Shown: piece after piece, positions 6,633 to 14,834 of the stretch | Numbering within the stretch: position 1 is the stretch's first letter | How the letters are laid out: the number at the start of each line of letters is the position of its first letter | Assembly (NCBI GenBank): GCA_019751755.1 | Contig: JAIENA010000470.1 | Span: 1-32,328, forward strand | Reading direction: 5' to 3' | DNA length: 32,328 bases | Source: Burkholderiaceae bacterium | GTDB taxonomy: Bacteria > Pseudomonadota > Gammaproteobacteria > Burkholderiales > Burkholderiaceae_D | The notes under the pieces: generated by a model | What the model was told of the DNA's origin: nothing | What the model saw: only the letters and a program-made list of their open reading frames with translations | The model's database searches: none | Program-made: the position numbers and the translations under genes

Positions 6633-7547
6633 TCAGCGCACCGCGTCACTGCTTTGCTGCCACATCGCGCGCACCTGCTCATACAGCTTGCGCGCCGCTG
6701 GCGGCAATTCGCGGCCGCGGCGCCGCACCAGTCCGACGGCCCGTTCGATGGCCGGCTCCACCAGCGGCACCATGGCCAACGTGGCATGCTCGCCCTGCGG
6801 CATCGACAGGCGCGGCACCACCGCCACGCCCAGGCCCGCCTCCACCAGACCGAGCAAGGTTGACACGTGTTTCGCTTCGAAACACCAACCCAGCCGCAAG
6901 TCCGAATTGGCCAGCGCCAGGTCGACCAGCAAGCGATTGCCGGAACTTTTATCGACCGTCATGAAATCATAATTCGCCAACTCCGCCCAGCGAACCTGCT
7001 TGGCATGCGCCAGCGGGTGTGAGCGGTGACACGCGACAACAAACGGTTCTTTCAGAATGGTTTCAAACGCAATTTCCGGCTCCTGGGTGCCGATGAAATT
7101 AATGCCGAAATCCGCTTCGCCGCGCGCCACGCTTTCCAGCGCCGCATTGGCGCTGTCGTCAATGATGCGTACGCGGATACGCGGATGCTGGGCGCGGAAA
7201 TCGCGCAGCACCTTGGGCAGAAAATAATACACGGCCGACGGCACGCACGCGATCACCACCTCCCCCTGCTGTGATGCGGCCACCCCCTGCATGCTCAGCA
7301 GCGAATCTTCCAGGTCATCGAGCAGGCTGCGCGCCTTGCGCGAAAAGTCGCGCCCCACGGCCGTCAGGCTGACGCTGCGCGTGGTCCGCTCAAACAGCCT
7401 GACGCCGAGCGCCGTCTCCAGTTTTTCCACGCGCCGGCTCAAGGCCGGCTGCGACAAATGGATGGCGTCGGCCGCCGCACGGAAACTGTTCAATTCCGCC
7501 ACCGCAACAAAGGCGCGCAAGTCCGCCAAGTCAAAATTCATGCTCAT
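6633..7547 (-). CDS. LysR-type transcriptional regulator
   Basis: A 304-residue LysR regulator. The N-terminal winged helix-turn-helix (residues about 6-65) is typical: FVAVAELNSFRAAADAIHLSQPALSRRVEKLE, then LFERTTRSVSLTAVG. A periplasmic-binding-protein-like effector domain (about 92-295) follows, beginning GEVVIACVPSAVYYFLP. It is transcribed away from the hydratase/CoA-transferase operon with a 93-bp shared promoter region, the classic arrangement for a LysR protein controlling the divergent operon. A motif 5-37 bp upstream of its own start recurs in the tautomerase/transporter promoter, suggesting autoregulation and control of both transcription units. The effector is probably the substrate or a CoA intermediate of the pathway (inference). 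Confidence 0.92.
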   Translation of the reverse strand: MSMNFDLADLRAFVAVAELNSFRAAADAIHLSQPALSRRVEKLETALGVRLFERTTRSVSLTAVGRDFSRKARSLLDDLEDSLLSMQGVAASQQGEVVIACVPSAVYYFLPKVLRDFRAQHPRIRVRIIDDSANAALESVARGEADFGINFIGTQEPEIAFETILKEPFVVACHRSHPLAHAKQVRWAELANYDFMTVDKSSGNRLLVDLALANSDLRLGWCFEAKHVSTLLGLVEAGLGVAVVPRLSMPQGEHATLAMVPLVEPAIERAVGLVRRRGRELPPAARKLYEQVRAMWQQSSDAVR

Positions 7548-7551
7548 AACG

Positions 7552-7584
7552 CATTAATCCTAAGGAAATTTGCAATTCTCAAAT
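7552..7584. promoter_or_regulatory. Shared LysR-operator candidate, copy 2 (LysR/hydratase intergenic)
   Basis: CATTAAT (7552-7558), 10 bp, then TTTGCAATT-N2-CAAAT (7569-7584), the same layout as copy 1 at 5077-5109. It begins 4 bp upstream of the LysR start codon and ends 56 bp before the hydratase start, so a bound protein could repress the regulator and activate the operon. Confidence 0.5.
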
Positions 7585-7640
7585 CAATACCATAACGCGA
7601 AACTGTCTTCATTCGCAAGCAACTGACCTGAGGAATGACC

Positions 7641-8498
7641 ATGAACCTGCAAGACTGGACCGGACGGCAGGAAGTCCGCACCGACCTGCTCAGCCCTACC
7701 CCGTATGCCGCGCTGGCAGCCACGCTGGACCGCGATCCAGCCCTGCCAGCAGCAGGAACGGTGTTGCCACCGCTATGGCACTGGCTGTATTTCCTGCCGC
7801 GACAGCGCCACTCGGAACTGGGCCACGACGGCCATGCCCGGCGTGGCGGCTTCCTGCCACCGGTACCGCTGCCGCGCCGCATGTGGGCCGGTGGCCGCTT
7901 CAGCTTTGCCCGCCCGCTGCGCATCGGCGAGACGGTGGAACGCACCTCCACCATCGAACGGGTCGACCAAAAAACCGGGCGCAGCGGTGCACTGGTGTTC
8001 GTCACGGTACGCCACGAATTACGCAGCCACGGCGAGCTGGCGCTGACCGAACACCACGATATCGTCTACCGCAACGCGCCCGATGCCAGCGCGCCCGCCA
8101 CCGCGCCGCAGCCGCAGCCGCAGCCGGCAGCTGCCAGCGCGCAATGGGAACGCAAGGTCACACCGGATGATGTGCTGCTGTTCCGCTATTCCGCGCTGAC
8201 CTTCAATGGCCACCGTATTCACTACGACCGCGCCTACGCGACGGGCACGGAAGGCTATCCGGGCCTGGTGGTCCACGGCCCGCTGATCGCCACGCTGCTG
8301 CTCGATTTGCTGCGCGAGGCCCGCCCTGACGCGCGGGTAGCCACCTTTGCATTCCGCGCGCTGCGCCCCACTTTCGACCTGGAACCGTTTTATCTGTGCG
8401 GCGCGACGCGCGCCGATGGCGCCATCCACCTGTGGGCGCGCGACCAACACGGCCACCTGGCCATGGACGCCTGCGCCACCCTGGAGGTCGCGCCATGA
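7641..8498 (+). CDS. FAS1-like/MaoC hotdog acyl-CoA hydratase, mesaconyl- or itaconyl-CoA hydratase type
   Basis: A 285-residue double-hotdog protein: an N-terminal FAS1-like dehydratase half (about 1-145), a Pro-Gln repeat linker (about 154-165) and a C-terminal half with the hydratase motif FNGHRIHYDRAYA (Asn189, His194) followed by EGYPGLVVHGPL. This is the build of fungal Htd2-like and mesaconyl-C4-CoA/itaconyl-CoA hydratases (Meh/Ich), which add water to an unsaturated C5-dicarboxyl-CoA. The ATG at 7641 is chosen because GAGGA lies 6 bases upstream; the ATG at 7635 would abut it. First gene of a tightly coupled operon: its TGA overlaps the CoA-transferase ATG. With a CoA-transferase and CitE-like lyase downstream, hydration to a citramalyl- or methylmalyl-CoA type intermediate is the likely step. 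Confidence 0.82.
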   Translation: MNLQDWTGRQEVRTDLLSPTPYAALAATLDRDPALPAAGTVLPPLWHWLYFLPRQRHSELGHDGHARRGGFLPPVPLPRRMWAGGRFSFARPLRIGETVERTSTIERVDQKTGRSGALVFVTVRHELRSHGELALTEHHDIVYRNAPDASAPATAPQPQPQPAAASAQWERKVTPDDVLLFRYSALTFNGHRIHYDRAYATGTEGYPGLVVHGPLIATLLLDLLREARPDARVATFAFRALRPTFDLEPFYLCGATRADGAIHLWARDQHGHLAMDACATLEVAP

Positions 8499-9676
8499 GG
8501 CCACTGGAAGGCATCACCGTGGTCACGCTGGAGCACGCCATCGCCGCGCCGTTCGCCACCCGCCAACTGGCCGACCTGGGGGCGCGCGTCATCAAGATCG
8601 AACGCCCCGGCGTGGGCGACTTTGCCCGCGGCTACGACGAACGGGTGCGTGGCCTGGCGTCGCACTTCGTGTGGACCAACCGCTCCAAGGAAAGCTTAAC
8701 GCTGGACCTCAAGCATCCGGCCGCGCAGTCCATCCTGCAATGCCTGGTGCTGGAACAGGCCGACGTGGTGGTGCAAAACCTGGCGCCGGGCGCGGCTGCC
8801 CGCCTCGGCCTGTCGTATGCGGCGCTGTCAGCGGCGCGGCCCGACTTGATTGTCTGCGACATTTCCGGCTATGGCGGCGACGGCCCGTACCGCGACAAGA
8901 AAGCCTATGACTTGCTGATCCAGAGCGAATCCGGTTTTTTGTCCGTGACCGGCACGCCTGATGAGCCATCGAAGGCCGGGCCGTCGATCGCCGACATTGC
9001 CGCCGGCATGTACGCCTACAGCAATATCCTGGCGGCGCTGCTGCAGCAAAGCCGCACCGGACAAGGCCGCCACATCGACATCTCGATGCTGGAAGCCCTG
9101 GTGGAATGGAACAGTTACCCGCTGTATTACGCCTTCGACGGCGCTGCGCCACCGCCCCGCACCGGCGCCAGCCACGCGACGATCTACCCGTATGGTCCGT
9201 TTCCGGCCGGCGACGGCAAGACCGTCATGCTGGGCCTGCAAAACGAGCGCGAATGGATGCAGTTCTGCACCCATGTGCTGCTGGCGCCGGACCTGGCCAG
9301 CGCGCCGCGCTTCGCCGGCAATGCCCGCCGCAACGCGGCACGCGCCGAACTGCACGCGCTGATCGTCGCCGCCTTCGCGCCACTGACAGCGGCGCAAGTG
9401 CAGGAACGGCTGGAGCGGGCCGGTATCGCCAATGCCAATGTCAACACGATGCATGACGTCTGGGCCCATCCGCAGCTGCAGGCGCGGGGCCGCTGGAGTG
9501 CCTGCGAGACGCCAGCCGGCAGCGTGCCGACGCTGTTGCCGCCGGGCGCCTCGCCCAGCGCGCCACCGCGCATGGACCCGGTGCCGGCGCTGGGACAGCA
9601 TACCGATGCGATCCTGACGCAACTGGGCTTGAAGGCGGACGATATCGCGGCGCTGCGCGCCGGAGGTGCGCTATGA
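8495..9676 (+). CDS. Family III CoA-transferase (CaiB/BaiF), dicarboxylate-type
   Basis: A 393-residue family III CoA-transferase. Visible markers are MRPLEGITVVTLEHAIAAPF at the start, ADLGARVIKIERPG, WTNRSKESLTLDLKHP and DISGYGGDGPYRDKKAYD. The catalytic aspartate that forms the glutamyl/aspartyl-CoA intermediate aligns with Asp167 in PSIADIAAGMYAYSNILAALL. Family members include succinyl-CoA:mesaconate, itaconate and citramalate CoA-transferases, so the likely reaction is activation of a dicarboxylic acid using succinyl-CoA. The ATG at 8495 overlaps the previous stop (ATGA), with GGAGG 7 bases upstream; the longer open frame from 8396 lies inside the previous gene. Substrate is inferred from neighbours only. 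Confidence 0.9.
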   Translation: MRPLEGITVVTLEHAIAAPFATRQLADLGARVIKIERPGVGDFARGYDERVRGLASHFVWTNRSKESLTLDLKHPAAQSILQCLVLEQADVVVQNLAPGAAARLGLSYAALSAARPDLIVCDISGYGGDGPYRDKKAYDLLIQSESGFLSVTGTPDEPSKAGPSIADIAAGMYAYSNILAALLQQSRTGQGRHIDISMLEALVEWNSYPLYYAFDGAAPPPRTGASHATIYPYGPFPAGDGKTVMLGLQNEREWMQFCTHVLLAPDLASAPRFAGNARRNAARAELHALIVAAFAPLTAAQVQERLERAGIANANVNTMHDVWAHPQLQARGRWSACETPAGSVPTLLPPGASPSAPPRMDPVPALGQHTDAILTQLGLKADDIAALRAGGAL

Positions 9677-10572
9677 CGACCGCGATCGACCGCAGCTACC
9701 TGTTCGTGCCCGCCGACCGGCCGGAGCGCTACCGCAAAGCGCTGGCCAGCGGCGCGGACGTCGTCATCGTCGACCTGGAAGACGCCGTCGCGGCCGGCGC
9801 CAAGGCCGCCGCGCGCGCCGCACTGCTGGACTGGGCGGCGCTCGAACCGGCGCTGGCGGCCCGGCTGTGGGTTCGGATCAATGACGAGTCGACGCCATGG
9901 CACGCGGCGGACCTGGCGCTGCTGCGTACGCTGCAGCCAGCCGGCGCCATGCTGCCCAAGGCGGAAAGCGCGGCCCAAGTGGCGGCCCTGGCAGCGGTGC
10001 TGCCGCCACAAGCCGGCCTGATTGCGCTGATTGAAACGGCGCGTGGCATACAGAACGTCGACACGGTCGCCAGCGCCGGCCGTGTCACGCGCCTGGCGTT
10101 CGGCACACTCGACTATGCGCTCGACCTGCAGTTGCCGGATGCCGCCGACTTGACGCCATCATCGGACCCGTGGTCCAGCCAGCATGACTGGCGTGGCCTG
10201 GCCTACCCGGCCAGCCGCATCGCCATTGCATCGCGGCTGGCCGGCCTGCCGCCGCCGATCGCCGGCGTCACCGCCGCGATTGGCGATAGCGCCGCACTGC
10301 TGGCTGACTTTAGCCTGGCGCGCGCCTGCGGCTGCAGCGCCAAGCTGTGCATCCACCCGACGCAAGTGGCCACTGTACACCAGGCCTTGGCGCCAACGCC
10401 GGAGCAGTTGACCTGGGCGCGGCGCGTGCTGGCCGTACTGGAAGCTGGCGACGGCGGCGCGGCGCGTGTCGATGGCCGCATGGTGGACCGCCCGCTGCTG
10501 CTCAAGGCACGCGCCCTGCTAGCGCACCACGCACCGCCCCCGCCATCCCCAAAACAGGAGACTACCGCATGA
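9673..10572 (+). CDS. CitE-like (HpcH/HpaI family) acyl-CoA lyase, citramalyl-CoA lyase type
   Basis: A 299-residue TIM-barrel lyase of the CitE/HpcH family. Conserved parts are RSYLFVPADRPERYRKAL at the N-terminus, DVVIVDLEDAV, WVRIND, LIALIETARGIQN (with the metal-binding glutamate), AFGTLDYALDL (metal-binding aspartate) and the C-terminal GCSAKLCIHPTQV. Such enzymes cleave 3-hydroxyacyl-CoAs such as (S)-citramalyl-CoA to acetyl-CoA and pyruvate, or malyl/methylmalyl-CoA to glyoxylate. Start overlaps the CoA-transferase stop (ATGA) and is preceded by GGAGG at 9662-9666. Placed after a hydratase and CoA-transferase, it completes an activation-hydration-cleavage sequence as in itaconate/mesaconate degradation. 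Confidence 0.9.
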   Translation: MTTAIDRSYLFVPADRPERYRKALASGADVVIVDLEDAVAAGAKAAARAALLDWAALEPALAARLWVRINDESTPWHAADLALLRTLQPAGAMLPKAESAAQVAALAAVLPPQAGLIALIETARGIQNVDTVASAGRVTRLAFGTLDYALDLQLPDAADLTPSSDPWSSQHDWRGLAYPASRIAIASRLAGLPPPIAGVTAAIGDSAALLADFSLARACGCSAKLCIHPTQVATVHQALAPTPEQLTWARRVLAVLEAGDGGAARVDGRMVDRPLLLKARALLAHHAPPPPSPKQETTA

Positions 10573-11918
10573 GTACCACCATCATTGACTCGACCATTTT
10601 CGGCGACATCTTCAGCACTGGCGCCATGCGCGCGGTCTGGTCCGACCGCAACCGCACTGCCAAATACGTGCAGATCGAAGCGGCGCTGGCGCGCGTGCAG
10701 GGTCGTCTGGGCATCATTCCGCGCGAAGCCGCCGATGAAATCGAGCGCCACTGCGATATCGAACAAATCGACATGGCGCAACTGGCGCAGCAAACGCGCC
10801 GAATCGGTTACCCCATCCTTGGCGTGGTGTCACAAATCAATGCGCTATGCCGCGACCGGCTGGGTGAATATTGCCACTGGGGCGCCACCACCCAAGACAT
10901 CACGGATACCGCCACCGTGCTGCAATTGCGCGAAGCGCTCGATCTGGTGGGCGCCGAACTCGATGGCGTGGCCAGTGCACTGGCGGTATTGGCGGCGCGC
11001 CACCGCGACACGCCGATGATCGGCCGCAGCAACCTGCAGCAGGCCGTGCCGATTACGTTTGGCTACAAGATGGCGGGCCTGCTCAGCGCCGTGGAGCGCC
11101 ACCGCGAACGGCTGGCGCAATTGCGCCCGCGCGTGCTGGTGGGGGAATTCGCGGGCGCATCGGGCACGTTGGCCTCACTCGGCGACGGCGGCCTGCCAAC
11201 CCAGGCCGGCCTGATGGCGGAGCTGGGCCTCGGCCAGCCGGATATCGCGTGGCATACAATCCGCGACAACATTGCCGAGGTGGGTTGCTTCCTGGGCCTG
11301 GTCAGCGCCACGCTGGGCAAGCTGGCCACCGATGTCAAACTCATGATGCAGACCGAAGTGGGCGAGGTGTATGAACCGTTTGCCCCCGGACGCGGCTCCA
11401 GCAGCACCATGCCGCAAAAACGCAATCCGATTTCCTGCTGCTATATCCATGCCAACATCAGCGTCGTGCGCCAGCACGTGGCCGCATTGCTCGATGCCAA
11501 CGTGGCCGACCATGAACGCTCCACCGGCCCGTGGGAAATTGAATGGATCGTGCTGCCGGAAATCTTTTGCCTGACGGCCGGTGCGCTGGCGCAGTCGCGC
11601 TTCGTACTGGAAGGGCTGGAAGTCGATGCGCGACGCATGCGTGCCAATCTCGACATGACGCAGGGTCTGGTGGCATCGGAGGCCGTCATGATGGGCCTGG
11701 GCCCCTATCTGGGACGCGAATACGCACACGATCTGGTGTATGACCTGTGCCGCGCGGCGCTGCAGCAAGGTCGTCCGCTGCTGGACTTGCTGGCCGAAAA
11801 CCCCGAAATCACCGCGCACCTGGACCACGCGGCACTGGCACAACTGTGCAACCCGGCCAACTACCTGGGCCTGTCCGGCCTGATGGTGGACCGTGTGCTG
11901 CAGGCACGAACCGCATAA
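10569..11918 (+). CDS. Fumarase/aspartase-superfamily lyase (adenylosuccinate lyase / PcaB-like)
   Basis: A 449-residue member of the class II fumarase/aspartase superfamily, which removes an amine, hydroxyl or lactone oxygen by beta-elimination to give an unsaturated dicarboxylate. Superfamily region C1 is CHWGATTQDITDT (His103, Thr107, Thr108), and C3 is the signature GSSSTMPQKRNPI (from residue 276) containing the catalytic serine loop. Closest in style to adenylosuccinate lyase and 3-carboxymuconate cycloisomerase, but it is not a housekeeping PurB: it is fourth in a catabolic operon, its ATG overlapping the previous stop, with AGGAG at 10556-10560. It may generate or consume the unsaturated acid handled by the hydratase and the tautomerase. 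The true substrate cannot be read from sequence. Confidence 0.85.
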   Translation: MSTTIIDSTIFGDIFSTGAMRAVWSDRNRTAKYVQIEAALARVQGRLGIIPREAADEIERHCDIEQIDMAQLAQQTRRIGYPILGVVSQINALCRDRLGEYCHWGATTQDITDTATVLQLREALDLVGAELDGVASALAVLAARHRDTPMIGRSNLQQAVPITFGYKMAGLLSAVERHRERLAQLRPRVLVGEFAGASGTLASLGDGGLPTQAGLMAELGLGQPDIAWHTIRDNIAEVGCFLGLVSATLGKLATDVKLMMQTEVGEVYEPFAPGRGSSSTMPQKRNPISCCYIHANISVVRQHVAALLDANVADHERSTGPWEIEWIVLPEIFCLTAGALAQSRFVLEGLEVDARRMRANLDMTQGLVASEAVMMGLGPYLGREYAHDLVYDLCRAALQQGRPLLDLLAENPEITAHLDHAALAQLCNPANYLGLSGLMVDRVLQARTA

Positions 11919-11976
11919 CCCCGTTTCCTTCACCGGCCCGCCTGGCGGGCCTCACCTAGACCTATAAGAGACACCC

Positions 11977-12972
11977 ATGAACCAATCACTGATCGCTGTC
12001 GCCCTGGCGGCCCTTTGCCCATGTGCCGCCCTGGCGCAATCAAATCTCGCCATCTATGGCGTGGTGGACGCCGGCCTGGTGCGCGAAAGCGGCGGCCCAT
12101 CCGGCAGCGTGACCAACCTCAGCAGCGGCATGGCGTCCGGCTCACGCATCGGCGTCAAGGGCAAGGAAGACCTGGGCGGTGGACTGGCCGCCACCTTTGT
12201 GCTGGAAAACGGCTTCAACACCGACACCGGCACAGCCGGGCAAGGCGGGCTGCTGTTTGGCCGCCAGGCATTTGTCGGCCTGCAAGGCAACTTCGGCGCT
12301 ATCACGCTGGGGCGCCAGTACACCCCCTATTACAAAGCGCTGCGCGACGTCGGCGATCCGTTTGGCGCGGTCAGCCTGGCTGGCCGCGCCGGTAATCTGA
12401 TGGCCACCAATACCCGCACCGACAACCTGGTGGAATACGTGACACCGTCCCGCTCAGGATTTAGGGCCGACCTCGCCTACGGCGCCGGTGAAACCGCCGG
12501 CAATCTGGCAAAAAACCGCACGCTGGGCGCAACGTTGGCGTATCAACAGGGACCGCTCAACGTGCAGTTGGCGCACCACCGGCTGGACAATGCCACCGCC
12601 ACCGACCGTAGCCGCAATACGCTGCTGGCCGCCAACTACAACTTCGGCCACCTCATCGCACAGGGCGCGGTGGCGGTGAACCGGGGTGGCGGCACGGCTG
12701 ACAGCCGCGACATGGTGATCGGCGTCACTGTCCCGCTGTATACCGGCAAACTGCTGGCATCGCATGTCCGCCATGACGACCGCACAGCGGCCGGCAAGGA
12801 TGCCAGCCAATGGGGCATCGGCTACAACTACCCGCTGTCGAAACGCTCCGATATCTACAGCGCCTACGCCCGCATCCACAACCACAAGGGCGCCGTCTAT
12901 ACGGTGGGCAATGCGACCGACAAGGGTAGCGGCAATAGCGCGTTCGATCTGGGCCTGCGTCACACGTTCTAA
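11977..12972 (+). CDS. Gram-negative outer-membrane porin (Omp32 type)
   Basis: A 331-residue trimeric porin of the betaproteobacterial type. It has a signal peptide (about residues 1-21, cleaved after CAALAQ), then the classic first strand SNLAIYGVVDAGL, SGSRIGVKGKEDLGGGLAATFVLENGFN, LFGRQAFVGLQGNFGAITLGRQYTP, and ends in RHTF with the terminal phenylalanine required for outer-membrane insertion. It lies 58 bp after the lyase gene and probably belongs to the same operon, giving the substrate passage across the outer membrane. A long hairpin terminator follows. Substrate selectivity is inferred only from position. Confidence 0.93.
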   Translation: MNQSLIAVALAALCPCAALAQSNLAIYGVVDAGLVRESGGPSGSVTNLSSGMASGSRIGVKGKEDLGGGLAATFVLENGFNTDTGTAGQGGLLFGRQAFVGLQGNFGAITLGRQYTPYYKALRDVGDPFGAVSLAGRAGNLMATNTRTDNLVEYVTPSRSGFRADLAYGAGETAGNLAKNRTLGATLAYQQGPLNVQLAHHRLDNATATDRSRNTLLAANYNFGHLIAQGAVAVNRGGGTADSRDMVIGVTVPLYTGKLLASHVRHDDRTAAGKDASQWGIGYNYPLSKRSDIYSAYARIHNHKGAVYTVGNATDKGSGNSAFDLGLRHTF

Positions 12973-13000
12973 CACCGGCCGCGCAGCCAGGCCATCACGC

Positions 13001-13046
13001 TGGGCGGAACCACATCTGCGCACTGCGGATGCCCGTGTTCCGCCCA
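13001..13046 (+). terminator. Hairpin terminator after the porin
   Basis: Perfect 10-bp stem TGGGCGGAAC (13001-13010) / GTTCCGCCCA (13037-13046) with an inner CATC/GATG pairing, 28 bp after the porin stop. No T run follows, but the position at the end of the catabolic operon supports termination. Confidence 0.6.
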
Positions 13047-13097
13047 ACTGAGCAGATTCGATCAGATCAAATAAGCCAAGGTATTACTGGAATAAAA

Positions 13098-14684
13098 ATG
13101 AAGTGGTTCAGAAATTTAAAAGTTGCCTATAAATTATTGCTCTCTTTTTCAATCGCACTCAGCCTGAGTTTGCTGATTGGCATTTTCGGCATCTACCAAA
13201 CCGCTGTCATCAACCAGGCGGCGACCAACGTATTGAGCGATACATTACCCAGCATCCGTTACGCGCTGCTGATGAAGGCGACGTTAAACCGTATGCGGGT
13301 GTCGGAATTGCAGCATCTGCTGTCGACGGAAACATCCGACTTCGATTACTACGAAAAGAGCATGGCCACCCGCGCCAAAGAATTCACCGCCCATGCCGAA
13401 GACTATCGTCGTGTCAGAAATAATCCTGAAGAACAAAGGATCATCGCGGCACTTGAATCATCGTTCAGCACTTACCAGGACAATAATATAAAAATCATGG
13501 CCTTGTCGCGCCATGGTCAGCATGAACAAGCACGGGCACTGATCCGAGGAGAATCGGTCAAGATATTTCGTGCAGTCAATGACGCTGTCGACCAGCTGGT
13601 CGATCGCAGCAAAGTCGAAAGCGATTTAGCACAGCAGCGCAACAATCAGGTGCACGCCTCGTCGCGCAACGGCATTATTGGCATCCTGCTGCTGGCATTG
13701 GTGGTCAATACAGCCCTGGCCTTATGGATCGCGCGGCAGATTAGTCAGCCCATGCAGTATGCGGTCAACCTCGCGCAACGGGCTGCCAGCGGCGACCTGA
13801 CCTCGACGATCGAGGTCACGTCCGCCGATGAAATCGGGGATTTACTGCAGGCGATGGACACCATGAATGCAAGGTTGCAAGAGATGATAGGGCAAATACA
13901 TCGCGGCACGGAAACCCTGCATCACGCGTCACAGGAAATTGCGGCCGGCAATCTCGACCTCTCCGCCAGAACTGAAGACCAGGCCGCCTCGCTCGAGCAG
14001 ACCGCATCGGCCATGGAGCAATTAACGTCGACCGTCAAACTGAATGCCGATTATGCGCAGCAAGCCAATGGACTCGCCCTCTCCGCCACGGAAGTAGCGG
14101 ATCGGGGTGGCAAAGTGGTTGACGAAGTAATTGCCACCATGAGCGCGATCAATCAATCGTCCCATAAGATCGTCGACATCATCAGTGTCATTGATGGCAT
14201 TGCCTTCCAGACCAATATTCTGGCCCTCAATGCCGCCGTGGAAGCCGCCCGCGCCGGCGAACAAGGGCGTGGCTTTGCGGTCGTTGCCAGCGAGGTCCGC
14301 AATTTAGCGCAACGCAGCGCTGCCGCCGCCAGGGAAATCAAGGACTTGATCAATGATTCGGTCACCCGCGTCGGCGCTGGCAGCAAGCTGGTGGATTTGG
14401 CCGGCCATACGATGATCGAAGTGAATCAAAGCATCCGCCAAGTCAGTACCATCGTCAACGATATTAGTGCGGCAACCAAAGAACAAAGTATCGGAATCGA
14501 AGAAATCAATATCGCCATCATTAAGATGGATAACGTTACCCAACAAAATGCCGCGCTGGTGGAACAATCGGCGGCGGCGGCACAGGCGATGCAGGAATTA
14601 GCCGTGCAGTTGGCGGCCAGCGTCAATGCCTTCAAATTAAAACGCACGGCTCTGCCGCTCAATCAGCCACGCCTGTTGACATGA
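13098..14684 (+). CDS. Methyl-accepting chemotaxis protein
   Basis: A 528-residue Tar/Tsr-type inner-membrane chemoreceptor. In order: TM1 (about 10-33), a periplasmic four-helix-bundle ligand domain (about 34-190), TM2 (about 191-212, IIGILLLALVVNTALALW), a HAMP domain (about 213-265) and a cytoplasmic coiled coil with the highly conserved hairpin tip IDGIAFQTNILALNAAVEAA (about 375-394) that binds CheW/CheA. Methylation helices are glutamine/glutamate-rich (RTEDQAASLEQTASAMEQL). There is no C-terminal CheR-binding pentapeptide. The ATG at 13098 is the start of the hydrophobic N-terminus; the frame upstream to 13029 lies partly in the terminator. Slightly more AT-rich than its neighbours. 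Position directly after the dicarboxylate island suggests taxis to that substrate (inference). Confidence 0.93.
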   Translation: MKWFRNLKVAYKLLLSFSIALSLSLLIGIFGIYQTAVINQAATNVLSDTLPSIRYALLMKATLNRMRVSELQHLLSTETSDFDYYEKSMATRAKEFTAHAEDYRRVRNNPEEQRIIAALESSFSTYQDNNIKIMALSRHGQHEQARALIRGESVKIFRAVNDAVDQLVDRSKVESDLAQQRNNQVHASSRNGIIGILLLALVVNTALALWIARQISQPMQYAVNLAQRAASGDLTSTIEVTSADEIGDLLQAMDTMNARLQEMIGQIHRGTETLHHASQEIAAGNLDLSARTEDQAASLEQTASAMEQLTSTVKLNADYAQQANGLALSATEVADRGGKVVDEVIATMSAINQSSHKIVDIISVIDGIAFQTNILALNAAVEAARAGEQGRGFAVVASEVRNLAQRSAAAAREIKDLINDSVTRVGAGSKLVDLAGHTMIEVNQSIRQVSTIVNDISAATKEQSIGIEEINIAIIKMDNVTQQNAALVEQSAAAAQAMQELAVQLAASVNAFKLKRTALPLNQPRLLT

Positions 14685-14834
14685 TGGCCGGTCGTGACGG
14701 TGTACACCCTGCTGGCTTTATCACGGCCTGTCCTTGCGTCAAACCGAATTGCAAATTGAGCCGAATTGCCATGCGTTTGCCGAACCACGGCATTTCATGG
14801 CAACATGTGGCTCCGCTGACTTGCAAAATCACCA

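Noticed and set aside
8100..8135. CCGCAG repeat as a possible microsatellite or CRISPR-like repeat
   Set aside because: It encodes the Pro-Gln linker between the two hotdog halves of the hydratase; too short and within a coding region.
9184..10011. Minus-strand frames of 200-300 codons across the CoA-transferase and CitE-like genes
   Set aside because: Mirror frames of high-GC coding sequence with no motifs; the forward genes are unambiguous.
14744..14769. Direct repeat CCGAATTGC at 14744-14752 and 14761-14769 upstream of the DUF4132 gene
   Set aside because: Only 9 bp with 17-bp spacing and no accompanying promoter elements; could be chance, so not listed as an operator.
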